Shown here: positions 9,434 through 16,358 of the stretch, piece after piece
Numbering within the stretch: position 1 is the stretch's first letter
Layout of the letters: each line of letters begins with the position of its first letter
Assembly (NCBI RefSeq): GCF_026127265.1
Contig: NZ_WWFG01000001.1
Location: 1,742,501-1,806,500, forward strand
Origin: Nostoc sp. KVJ3
GTDB taxonomy: Bacteria > Cyanobacteriota > Cyanobacteriia > Cyanobacteriales > Nostocaceae
Reading direction: 5' to 3'
DNA length: 64,000 nt
Position numbers and translations under genes: made by a program
Notes under the pieces: generated by a model
Databases searched by the model: none
What the model saw: the letters and a program-made list of their open reading frames with translations, nothing else
What the model was told of the DNA's origin: nothing

Positions 9434-9913
9434 TTACAATCCTAATTCACTGACTAATTTTTCTCTTTCTGCTTGTAAGTTAAGTCTAGCTTTTTCTTCT
9501 GGTTTATGGGTATTTTTTGCTTCCAGCATTGGAGCAGTGCTATATACATACTCTAGTAACTGATTCAGTTTATCTGAGCCAGCCCACTCTCTCCGAATAT
9601 TATCCAGCATGAACTTAAGACTTAGAGGTATTTGCAAATCATCTACTTGAGCAGCTTCATCCACAGGTCTAATGTATGTTGCATTTTCCTGATATTCTTG
9701 AATAATTTCTTTCCCATTCATTTGATTTAAAGCAGCATCTATACCCTCATTCCAAGGGCCAAATTGATAATAACACCAATCTAGATCAGTCAGCTGCTTT
9801 CCTGTCCACTTAACAGAGTAAAGATCAGCTAAATACAAAAACTTGATCAGTTGTGTTTTTGTAATATACCCTTTTGTCGCGTAGACAAAATATTTTATTA
9901 GTTTATCCAACAT
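9434..9913 (-). CDS. Panacea-domain (DUF4065, SocA/GepA-like) antitoxin
   Basis: This 159-residue protein has the Panacea signature TKTQLIKFLYLADL (about residues 20-33) followed by TGKQLTDLDWCYYQFGPWNE, the LxKLLYLAdl...GPv pattern of DUF4065. Panacea proteins (PanA) neutralise many unrelated toxins. The start is put at ATG 9913, where AGAGAAAGG lies just upstream, rather than the TTG at 9940. The following gene, one base downstream, is a PemK/MazF-like protein, so the pair is a PanA-PanT type toxin-antitoxin system inside the defence island. A closing Glu/Lys-rich helix (about 130-157) could be the toxin contact. Confidence 0.75.
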   Translation of the reverse strand: MLDKLIKYFVYATKGYITKTQLIKFLYLADLYSVKWTGKQLTDLDWCYYQFGPWNEGIDAALNQMNGKEIIQEYQENATYIRPVDEAAQVDDLQIPLSLKFMLDNIRREWAGSDKLNQLLEYVYSTAPMLEAKNTHKPEEKARLNLQAEREKLVSELGL

Positions 9914-10194
9914 GACCTTTCTCTCTGCTAACTGCCACAAAATAGTCTAATTAATGAACAAATATAAATGTATATAAAGATTCATAATCCTTTTTATTTA
10001 ATAAAATATAAAGATTTTATACAATGTTTCTATCGGTTAATTATAGTTGTTTTTTTTGCAATCTTTAACACTTTTTGGCTTACTCATCAGTAGGCTACAG
10101 TATATTTGTACTAATATGATAATACACGATTGATGTAACCGACACAATCTTTGACTAAAATCTTATGTTTTGTAGGTGTCTCATGGATTTGTCG
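9914..10194. other. AT-rich intergenic stretch upstream of panA
   Basis: This is a very AT-rich spacer containing T and A runs. It should hold the promoter of the Panacea/PemK pair. I see no strong hairpin, array or second transposon end. No convincing TnsB-site repeats like those at 14.2-14.46 kb are present, so I find no evidence of a transposon terminus here. Confidence 0.4.
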
Positions 10195-10325
10195 CATCTC
10201 GCAGAATAACCCTTCGCCACTTTACCATTTCCGTGAACGACACAAAGCACTTTTGACACCAAGCATCCACCCACAATGCTGGAACTTTGAACCTTGTCCC
10301 AGTCCCAAGCCGCTTCATCGAAGGG
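10195..10325 (-). pseudogene. Decayed remnant of a second tniQ 3' end
   Basis: The plus-strand bases from about 10218 to 10312 align by eye with plus-strand bases 11167-11265 inside tniQ. Shared blocks include ACTTTACCAT, TGACACCAA, CATCCACCCACA, TGCTGGAA and CTTGTCCC/CTTGCCCC. On the minus strand the matching peptide keeps W, G-C, K-V and K-Y at the spacing of the TniQ C-terminal zinc finger, with stops and changes. The piece is only the last ~35 codons. It is probably left from an older copy of the same transposon family, or from an internal duplication and deletion. Confidence 0.6.
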
Positions 10326-10387
10326 ATAGCCTATCTTCTGTAAACACAATACGCGATCGCCTCACTTCCCCTTACCAGGCGGCGAAA

Positions 10388-10621
10388 ATGACACCCAAGA
10401 ATTTTTATGCCAAATGGGATGTTAATCATGAGGCGATCGCTCGTATTTGCTCTCGTTCACTTTCAACTGTCCGGCGTTGGTTTTCCAAGGGTCGCAATTA
10501 CCGCAGTCCCATGCCCAGTGATTTACGCCATCTTGCCCTGATGGACTTCCTGCTAGAACACTTCGAGGAAATTCCCGAAGAATGTCTGAATATACTCTGT
10601 TCTCTCACAGGGCATAAGTAG
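10388..10621 (+). CDS. Small helix-turn-helix protein
   Basis: I place this 77-residue protein at ATG 10388. The open frame extends upstream to 10151 but that part lies over the tniQ remnant and is unlikely to be coding. Residues about 14-35 (HEAIARICSRSLSTVRRWFS) read as a helix-turn-helix with recognition helix STVRRWFSKG. A C-terminal helical acidic segment follows. No effector domain is visible. It is followed by two hairpins, the second with a T-run (10669-10690), a good terminator. A DNA-binding regulator linked to the transposon is the best guess, from position only. Confidence 0.6.
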   Translation: MTPKNFYAKWDVNHEAIARICSRSLSTVRRWFSKGRNYRSPMPSDLRHLALMDFLLEHFEEIPEECLNILCSLTGHK

Positions 10622-10631
10622 GAATCGAAAA

Positions 10632-10661
10632 GTTGACGGTGAGCGAAGTCGAACCGTCAAC
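10632..10661 (+). repeat. Hairpin downstream of the HTH gene
   Basis: The 8-base arms GTTGACGG and CCGTCAAC enclose a 14-base loop containing GAGCGAAGTCG. It is ten bases after the HTH stop and directly before the intrinsic terminator. It is probably a dispersed cyanobacterial hairpin repeat or part of the 3' processing region. Confidence 0.5.
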
Positions 10662-10668
10662 CAATTGC

Positions 10669-10690
10669 AATGTCAGGATGACATTTTTTT
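10669..10690 (+). terminator. Intrinsic terminator of the HTH gene
   Basis: Stem AATGTCA/TGACATT with loop GGA is followed by a run of T residues (to 10690). It lies 48 bases after the HTH gene stop. A further hairpin (AGCCAC ... GTGGCT, 10694-10717) follows immediately and may act on the opposite strand. Confidence 0.7.
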
Positions 10691-10803
10691 ACCAGCCACT
10701 CTCACAGTAGGGTGGCTTTAGTTTTGAGAATGTTTAAGTCACTTTTATCTATTATTCGACTGCAATTTACCAGCTAAATCATAAGTATGATCAGGAGGTT
10801 TTT

Positions 10804-11001
10804 ATGACCTACATTGAAAAGCTAAATCCTTGGTGTATAGTCCGCCATTTTCCTAGTATGCAACATCAAATAGTTGCTCGTTTTCGTCGCCGCAGTGACG
10901 CAGAGGCTTATTCACAAGCTCTACACCGACTGATACCAAGTGCAACTTTCACAATCATTTTCAATCCAGCAGTCGAGCAACCAGAGCAAATTACCCCATG
11001 A
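10804..11001 (+). CDS. Conserved small cyanobacterial protein
   Basis: This 65-residue protein starts with ATG behind a strong ribosome site (CAGGAGG, about 5 bases upstream). The sequence is basic in the middle (VARFRRRSDAEAYSQALHRL) and looks like one small alpha/beta unit of the SPOR-like or protein-interaction size. No catalytic motif is seen. The excellent Shine-Dalgarno sequence and amphipathic character support a real gene. It sits between the HTH gene and the converging tniQ operon. Function is unknown. Confidence 0.6.
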   Translation: MTYIEKLNPWCIVRHFPSMQHQIVARFRRRSDAEAYSQALHRLIPSATFTIIFNPAVEQPEQITP

Positions 11002-11154
11002 TTCTGTCGTTCTGGAAGTCAACTTAACTTGTAGCGAATTCTCTTGTTTGTTGAAACATACGATATCCCCCTTGCTCCTTTTTTTCCATGAAAGCAAGGG
11101 GGGATGATTTGTAGCTAATATTTGAAAAGTACTACTATGTTTGCACAAACTCCG

Positions 11155-11661
11155 TCATCGATAAGACTTTTGATACTTTACCATATCGGCAAAACTCAGA
11201 AAACACTGCTGACACCAACCATCCACCCACACTGCTGGAATCTTAAATCTTGCCCCACAGTTTGGACATTCTGACAACAAAATTAATTGGTGGCGATCGC
11301 ACCCTTGCGTTATCTTCAACTGCCATTCAATCTTATGACAAGGTGACTCAACATAACAAGCAGCACATAACCGAATCGGCTCAAGCTTCATCCCCACCCC
11401 AGGAGGTGGTAACATCTGCGCTAGCCTATCAGCATCAACCTCCACAACCTTAGCCAATGCCTCTAATTGCTGGCGAGACGGTGGGGGATTAAACCGAAAT
11501 TTTTCCCATCGGGCGATCGCACCGCCAAGTCCTGCTGCTTTACCTAACCCAGTAGGCGTTAAATCATTTGCTCGTCGAAAGCGTCCTAAAAAGTGGCTTA
11601 AACTTTCTCTTTCTAAAGGTTCTATTTGAAACAGCCAAGTTTGAATCTCTACCATTTCCAT
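11155..11661 (-). CDS. tniQ: TniQ-family transposition target adaptor (CAST-like)
   Basis: TniQ/TnsD proteins link target selection to the AAA regulator TnsC. The 168-residue size is close to the ~167-residue TniQ of type V-K CRISPR-associated transposons. The N-terminal TniQ fold (ESLSHFLGRFRRANDLTPT) is followed by a helix-turn-helix part. The C-terminal zinc-binding module then shows CAACYVESPCH, CDRHQ, CPNCG and WCQQCF. Its ATG overlaps the tnsC stop by one base (TAATG, 11659-11663). The final product of the tnsB-tnsC-tniQ operon is encoded here; in V-K elements cas12k lies further along, but only small genes are seen in that direction and no Cas12k frame is found. Confidence 0.85.
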   Translation of the reverse strand: MEMVEIQTWLFQIEPLERESLSHFLGRFRRANDLTPTGLGKAAGLGGAIARWEKFRFNPPPSRQQLEALAKVVEVDADRLAQMLPPPGVGMKLEPIRLCAACYVESPCHKIEWQLKITQGCDRHQLILLSECPNCGARFKIPAVWVDGWCQQCFLSFADMVKYQKSYR

Positions 11662-12497
11662 TATTTGTACTCCGCAGCTACTTCCTTCAGCGTTTCCAAA
11701 TCAACCTTCTGTAATCCTTTCTTCAATGCCCGAATGGCTGCCTCCCTGAGAATCATATCCAGCAGACCAATGTAACCACCAGTTGCTTCACCCAAAGTCT
11801 TAAGCATTGTCTTACTGGAAAGATTAGAAGCAACTGGCAGTCTTAAAATTTGCCGTTCCCAAATTTCTACTGTTCGTTTAAAATCTTCTCCTGACAATTT
11901 ACCAAACCTATGACCAGCTTGAAAGCGGCGTTTAACTTGTTCATCCCTCCCAATGACAGCATCTAAACGATCAGTACCCACTAAGACAACAGATATTTCT
12001 AATTCTTCACCAATGTCTCTTACATCTTTAAACGTATTCGGCTTCAAGCGGTCAGCCTCATCAATAATTAAACTTTCTACCCCACAGCCTTTAAGAACCC
12101 GCCGAGTCCGTTCTCGAATTTCTGCAACTGTTCCCTTCGTCATTTGATATTTTAAATGCTCAATAATTAACCTGAATAAATCCTTAGAGCTGCATTCTGG
12201 AGGAACTAAAATGTAAGCAACAGGAACTATTGGAGGTTTACCTGGCTGTTGCGTTGGTTTATGTCTTAACCTGTAAGCATCACAGGCAATAGTTTTGCCT
12301 GTACGTGACTCTCCTAAAATTCGACAACACTGACGTGCTTGACGCTTTCCTTCCAGCCATTCATGGAGAATCTGCACTTGCTCAAGTGGGATAAAACTCT
12401 TTCGGTTCAATCGTTGAATTTCTGCTTGTAGTTTTTCATTATTTTGTGGAATATTACCTAATTGTTGAACTACTTCTTGTGCTGGTTTGGAATTCAT
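11661..12497 (-). CDS. tnsC: TnsC/TniB-like AAA+ transposition regulator
   Basis: The 278-residue AAA+ ATPase has Walker A GESRTGKT (62-69), Walker B LIIDEAD (143-149) and sensor strand VVLVGTD. The size is like the 276-residue TnsC of V-K CAST elements. TnsC forms filaments on target DNA, recruits TnsB and enforces target immunity. It lies three bases after tnsB and overlaps tniQ by one base, a tight three-gene operon. No truncation is visible, so the module could still be active. Confidence 0.88.
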   Translation of the reverse strand: MNSKPAQEVVQQLGNIPQNNEKLQAEIQRLNRKSFIPLEQVQILHEWLEGKRQARQCCRILGESRTGKTIACDAYRLRHKPTQQPGKPPIVPVAYILVPPECSSKDLFRLIIEHLKYQMTKGTVAEIRERTRRVLKGCGVESLIIDEADRLKPNTFKDVRDIGEELEISVVLVGTDRLDAVIGRDEQVKRRFQAGHRFGKLSGEDFKRTVEIWERQILRLPVASNLSSKTMLKTLGEATGGYIGLLDMILREAAIRALKKGLQKVDLETLKEVAAEYK

Positions 12498-12500
12498 ATT

Positions 12501-14180
12501 CTAAAACCCGTAATCTTCACGCATTTGTTCGTAATCAAATACCTCTGGCATGTGGTATTCTGGCTCACCGTCAATAGATGCCACGTCTATTTCTTCTGCT
12601 TCAACAGGCACAGGTTTTTTAGCCTTTTCAACTACAGCCTGTTCTGCTTTTTGACGTTCCTTTTTGGTTTTCTTTTGGGTCAGAAAAGTTTCGCGATCGC
12701 GTACCTCTGCCAACATTGAGCGATTGCTAATCATCTTCCCTGCTTGCCGAATCTTACGACTACTAGCTTTCGCCTCATCCAAAGATAATTGCTCAGTTTC
12801 TAAATCCTGAGCAAATGCCCTAGCTAAAAACTCTTCTTTATTACCCAAATGGCGATAAACCAACAAAGTTGTAATGTCTTTGGGGTCATAGCGCAGTACA
12901 ACGCTTTCACCTGCATAACCTGTCAAATTTTCTCCCCGATACATCAGATTTTCAAATTGCAGATATCCACCTCTATAAATGGAGCGTCGAGTTTGCTTCA
13001 TCAGGCAAATACGTAACTCCTCTTCTGAAATTACATTAGGAGAAGCAATTAACCCTGCTTCCCATCGTTGATAGCGAGTTTGATCGCCAAGACGCGCATC
13101 AGGACGCTGGTTATATTTATCCACGATGTAGCGTACAAACCTATGTTCCAACTCCCGTAAAGTCAGACAAGCCTCCTTCTCAGCTTGCTCTGGACGTTCC
13201 TGCACATTTGATCCTGTGTATCCTGGCATATTAGAAAAGAAGTCGGTATTAAAAGTGCCAAAAGGACGCTCAACAATACCACCTTCACTGGGGCGATCGC
13301 GTAAATGACAAACAAATCCTAATTGCACACCGATCTGTTGCAAATGGTTTGAGCGAAAATCTTTACCACCATCGGTATAAAAATGTTCTGGTTTTCCGTA
13401 GGTTCCCCATTCTTCATGGAGTCCATATTCTGACCCATACTGCTTTGGCAAAATTGCATGGCGCAGTGCTAATGCTACTACCTGAGAACTCGGAGCATCA
13501 AAGCCTAAGTTTATCCCCATCATGCAACGGGAGTAAGTATCGACAACTGTTGTCAGCCAAGGACGACCCAAAAGTTCACCATGCTGATCTACCAGCAATA
13601 GGTCTACACGAGTATGGTCACACTGCCAAACATGGTTGCTATATTCTACTGATAAGTCTTTGCCATCGCGGGTTTTAACTGATAATCGAGAACCATGCCA
13701 ACCTCGACTTCTAACACCTGCTTTTTGTTCTTGTTGCTCAATAATCGGTTGTAGAACTCGATAAACAGTCCTATAGCTGGGATATTTTTTTTGTCCTAAT
13801 TCAGCCGCCCTTGCTTGTACTCTGATTGCCACTTGTTGGGGAGTAATTCGCTTACTACCTTTATTGCCTTCCTTATAAGTTTTGATGATGAACTGTTGCC
13901 AATCACTATCTATTCGATGTTTGCCTTTGTCAGCCCGTGCCGTAGTTTGAAGTGCAGCTAAACCTTCCTCTTCCCATTTTTTTACGAGTCGCCGTACCGT
14001 TCGCACAGACTTGCCTAGTTTGGCTGCGACCTCCCTTTGTCTTTCTCCATAGGTGATGCGATCGCATGGTTCTAGTAATTGCTGAATCATATCCAGCAAA
14101 TGCCTATCATCTGCTGAGAGTTCCGTCACAATCTCATCCTTTTCTGCCTCTTGATCGCTATTGGTATGATTGTCCAGCAT
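12501..14180 (-). CDS. tnsB: TnsB/TniA-like DDE transposase (CAST-like)
   Basis: The 559-residue protein has N-terminal helix-turn-helix DNA-binding domains (GERQREVAAKLGKSVRTVRR) and an rve integrase core. The core has D188 (WQCDHT), D270 (HFYTDGGKDF) and E304 (GGIVERPFG). The spacings of 82 and 34 residues match those I recall for TnsB of type V-K CAST elements. A Mu_B-C-like domain and a basic tail follow. It is the first gene of the tnsB-tnsC-tniQ operon, reading away from tRNA-Gln. The binding-site cluster at 14228-14460 lies just upstream, so the gene is placed against one transposon end. Confidence 0.9.
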   Translation of the reverse strand: MLDNHTNSDQEAEKDEIVTELSADDRHLLDMIQQLLEPCDRITYGERQREVAAKLGKSVRTVRRLVKKWEEEGLAALQTTARADKGKHRIDSDWQQFIIKTYKEGNKGSKRITPQQVAIRVQARAAELGQKKYPSYRTVYRVLQPIIEQQEQKAGVRSRGWHGSRLSVKTRDGKDLSVEYSNHVWQCDHTRVDLLLVDQHGELLGRPWLTTVVDTYSRCMMGINLGFDAPSSQVVALALRHAILPKQYGSEYGLHEEWGTYGKPEHFYTDGGKDFRSNHLQQIGVQLGFVCHLRDRPSEGGIVERPFGTFNTDFFSNMPGYTGSNVQERPEQAEKEACLTLRELEHRFVRYIVDKYNQRPDARLGDQTRYQRWEAGLIASPNVISEEELRICLMKQTRRSIYRGGYLQFENLMYRGENLTGYAGESVVLRYDPKDITTLLVYRHLGNKEEFLARAFAQDLETEQLSLDEAKASSRKIRQAGKMISNRSMLAEVRDRETFLTQKKTKKERQKAEQAVVEKAKKPVPVEAEEIDVASIDGEPEYHMPEVFDYEQMREDYGF

Positions 14181-14227
14181 TTTTACATAATTGTTTAATA
14201 CAAACGTAGTTGTATTGTACTATGAAA

Positions 14228-14460
14228 GGGACATTTATTTTGTCAATTTTCATAAAAATGTAGGCTCACAGCGTTTTTCAGGAAAGGACAGATATTTTGT
14301 CAAAATTCCAAAAGAGGACAAGTATTTTGGCAATAAGCCTCTAGTAGCCTATTTTCAGCCTAAAATAGTAAAACCCTTATCAAGTAAGGGTTTTAAGCTA
14401 AATATTTTGAAGACATTAATTTGTCAAGTGGTCATTTAATTTGGCAACCGACATCTGTAC
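14228..14460. mobile_element. Candidate Tn7/CAST-like transposon end with repeated TnsB sites
   Basis: Five related boxes lie upstream of tnsB: 14229-14245, 14286-14302, 14316-14332, 14412-14426 and 14430-14447. They share the form GACA-N3/4-ATTTTGTCA (for example GGACAGATATTTTGTCA). The last is followed by GACATCTGTAC (14450-14460), whose complement GTACAGATGTC resembles the TGTACAGTGACA terminus I recall for V-K CAST elements. The final base differs (AGTACA rather than TGTACA). Spaced TnsB sites ending in such a terminus are typical of one end of a Tn7-like element. The matching opposite end was not found in the window. Confidence 0.65.
14370..14394. terminator. Strong inverted repeat inside the transposon end
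   Basis: Arms AAAACCCTTA and TAAGGGTTTT flank a TCAAG loop. With A-runs and T-runs at the two edges it can work as a bidirectional terminator. It sits between TnsB boxes 3 and 4 and could insulate tnsB from transcription entering from the tRNA side. Confidence 0.5.
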
Positions 14461-14681
14461 TATCCATTACTCTGGTTTCCAGAATTGCTATGAAGATCGT
14501 GACTACTTACTTTTTATTGGTAGATTGTCTGAAGAAAAAGGGATTTCTGCTTTAATTGATTCATATATAAGGATTCTGACCAATCAATGTCCTGGTTTAA
14601 AAACCCATTATCTGAAATAAACTATTAAAGTACTTGACATAAACCCAGGAGTAACTGCTATATTAACTAGAGTAAAGTCTT

Positions 14682-14753
14682 TGGGGCGTAGCCAAGTGGT
14701 AAGGCAGCGGGTTTTGGTCCCGCCATCCCTAGGTTCGAATCCTAGCGCCCCAG
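14682..14753 (+). tRNA. tRNA-Gln (anticodon TTG)
   Basis: A 72-base cloverleaf can be folded. The acceptor stem TGGGGCG pairs with CGCCCCA, the anticodon stem GCGGG with CCCGC around loop TTTTGGT (anticodon TTG at 14714-14716), and the T arm carries GGTTCGAATCC. The discriminator base is G and no CCA is encoded. It starts about 220 bp from the candidate transposon end, and tRNA genes are the usual neighbours of V-K CAST insertions. Confidence 0.95.
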
Positions 14754-14841
14754 TAAATCTAAAGACAGTATGATAGCCTGTCTTTAGAGTATTTATTGAA
14801 TTAGTTAGAAATGTGTCTCAACCCATTTGATTGTGTAGAAT

Positions 14842-15321
14842 CTACTTATCAGGTGATTTGAGAGCTAGATCCAGAGTTTCCCGAGCCTGTTCTGCCTTAG
14901 CTCGTGCTTCTTGGTAGCGCACATTAGCTTGGGCGAAATTTTTGAGGACTTTAAAACCTTCCTTAAGTCTAGTAATTTCCTCTTCTGTCACCGAATCGTC
15001 GGTGAATAGAACATCAACCGCTTTGCGAATTTCTAACGCTTCAGATCGTGATTCCTGAACTTTCAGCTTGAGTGTGGCCAGGTTACTTAAAACCTGGACA
15101 GCTTGTGTAATACTATCCTCACCACTAGCAGTATCAATAGTTGACTCTTTAACCTCAATTAATTGTTGAGGGCCAAATCCTTCTTCCAGTTCCGTTGGTA
15201 GCTTACCTGCATCCATCAGTTCCATCAGCTGATCCATTGCTTTATCACGGGCTTTAGCTGAATCTTTTCCAGAAACAGTAAGGATAATTTCTGGGCTTTG
15301 AGCGAGAGTATATTGAACCAT
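14842..15321 (-). CDS. Conserved cyanobacterial hypothetical protein, coiled-coil C-terminus
   Basis: The protein has 159 residues from ATG 15321 (MVQYTLAQSPEIILTVSG). The ORF could open at TTG 15351, but ATG is better and the peptide between them looks like leader. A compact N-terminal part is followed by a long helical, coiled-coil-like segment rich in Glu, Lys and Ala (about 95-155). No enzyme motif is seen. It is soluble, with no signal peptide. I do not recognise a function. It stands alone next to tRNA-Gln, outside the presumed transposon. Confidence 0.75.
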   Translation of the reverse strand: MVQYTLAQSPEIILTVSGKDSAKARDKAMDQLMELMDAGKLPTELEEGFGPQQLIEVKESTIDTASGEDSITQAVQVLSNLATLKLKVQESRSEALEIRKAVDVLFTDDSVTEEEITRLKEGFKVLKNFAQANVRYQEARAKAEQARETLDLALKSPDK

Positions 15322-15412
15322 ATTTGAGCAGAAATTTTGCTGGTGAACCAAGCTAAGGTAAAGGATTATAACATACTGCGTGTTTAGTTACTCATGATCT
15401 TTCACCGAGAAA

Positions 15413-16265
15413 CCCAATCCCCTTGTGGGTTGGGAGGGATAGTTGCGGAAGAGTGAAATCCGGTGAATCCCGGTTTCAAATGCCAAATAATCTTTGTAGC
15501 TAACAGATACCCCCTCTGTATATGAGATAGTATATCTGTATGCAAAGAACGATTCGCATCCAACTTCAACCCGACCCTGAACAGGCTAAGGTTCTGTCTC
15601 AAACGATTGAGCAGTACACCTGGTCGTTCAATGCCGTATGCAAGTATAGATGGGAAACGGGAATTGGCAATGGCGTAGAGTTGCACAAAGCGACCTACTA
15701 CGACCATCGCGCCATCACTGGACTGCCTTCTCAACTGGTTTGTGCTGCTAGAGTCAAAGCAACTGAAGCTTTGAAGTCGGCTAAGACCTAAAAGCTGTCG
15801 GGCAGACAGAGACGTTTCAGAAAAGACTGCGACCATGTGCTGAGTAAGCGACTGGCTCGGTCTGTAAGCAGTGGCGCAACATTGGTTTTTGAAGACCTCA
15901 CGAATATTCGCGGTCGAGCCAAGATGAGGAAGGTTCAGCGCCGTAGATTGCATGGATGGAGTTTCCAGCAGTTCCAGGCATTCGTCATCTACAAAACCGA
16001 AGCCAGGGGCGTAAGTGTGGGCTTTGTTGACCCACGCTACACGTCTCAGAAGTGCAGCCAGTGTGGACACATTGAGCGCGGCAATCGCCCGTCTCAGGCT
16101 GAATTTCGGTGCAAGAAGTGTGAGTACGAGTGCCATGCAGATTACAACGCTGCGATCAATATTCGTGAGGACTTTCTAAAACTTCGGGCTGCGGTCAATC
16201 AGCCTATTGTGGTCTGTCCAGAAATGGGAACTTGAATCACAAGCCCCATCCCCTTGTGGGTGGGG
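15413..16265 (+). mobile_element. Decayed IS200/IS605-family element (tnpB only)
   Basis: The edges are near-identical palindromes: CCCAA ... CCTTGTGGG-TTGGG at 15413-15434 and CCCCA ... CCTTGTGGG-TGGGG at 16244-16265. Subterminal hairpins of this kind delimit IS200/IS605 elements. Between them lies only a broken tnpB; no tnpA (Y1 transposase) is present. The right end would also encode the 3' part of any omega-RNA. Confidence 0.65.
15540..16235 (+). pseudogene. tnpB: tnpB remnant with in-frame stop and internal deletion
   Basis: Two parts in the same frame are separated by a TAA at 15789-15791. The N-terminal part (RTIRIQLQPDPEQAKVL, TWSFNAVCKYRWE) and the C-terminal part are clear. The C-terminal part has GATLVFEDLTNIRGR (the conserved Glu region of RuvC-II), DPRYTSQKCSQCGH, CKKCEYECHADYNAA (zinc finger and final Asp). 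The middle of a ~400-residue TnpB, including the first RuvC Asp, is missing: only about 230 codons span both parts. TnpB is an RNA-guided nuclease, ancestral to Cas12; this copy should be inactive. Confidence 0.85.
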
Positions 16266-16358
16266 TTGTTGACGCTTTATCTTTACTTCTGCTAAGTCAA
16301 TCAAAATAAAACTTTATACTTAAGAGAAGGGAATAAGTTTCAATAGGAGGGGAGAGCA

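Noticed and set aside
10151..10387. N-terminal extension of the HTH gene to 10151
   Set aside because: This part lies over the decayed tniQ copy on the other strand; its peptide has no protein-like pattern, and ATG 10388 gives a compact HTH protein.
9914..11154. Search for cas12k, tracrRNA or a CRISPR repeat between tniQ and the defence genes
   Set aside because: Only small frames (65 and 77 residues) and hairpins are present; no Cas12k motif or repeat-spacer pattern was found.
15402..16136. A 244-codon open frame on the minus strand over the tnpB remnant
   Set aside because: It is antisense to recognisable TnpB motifs and has no family features; explained as a shadow of the plus-strand reading frame.
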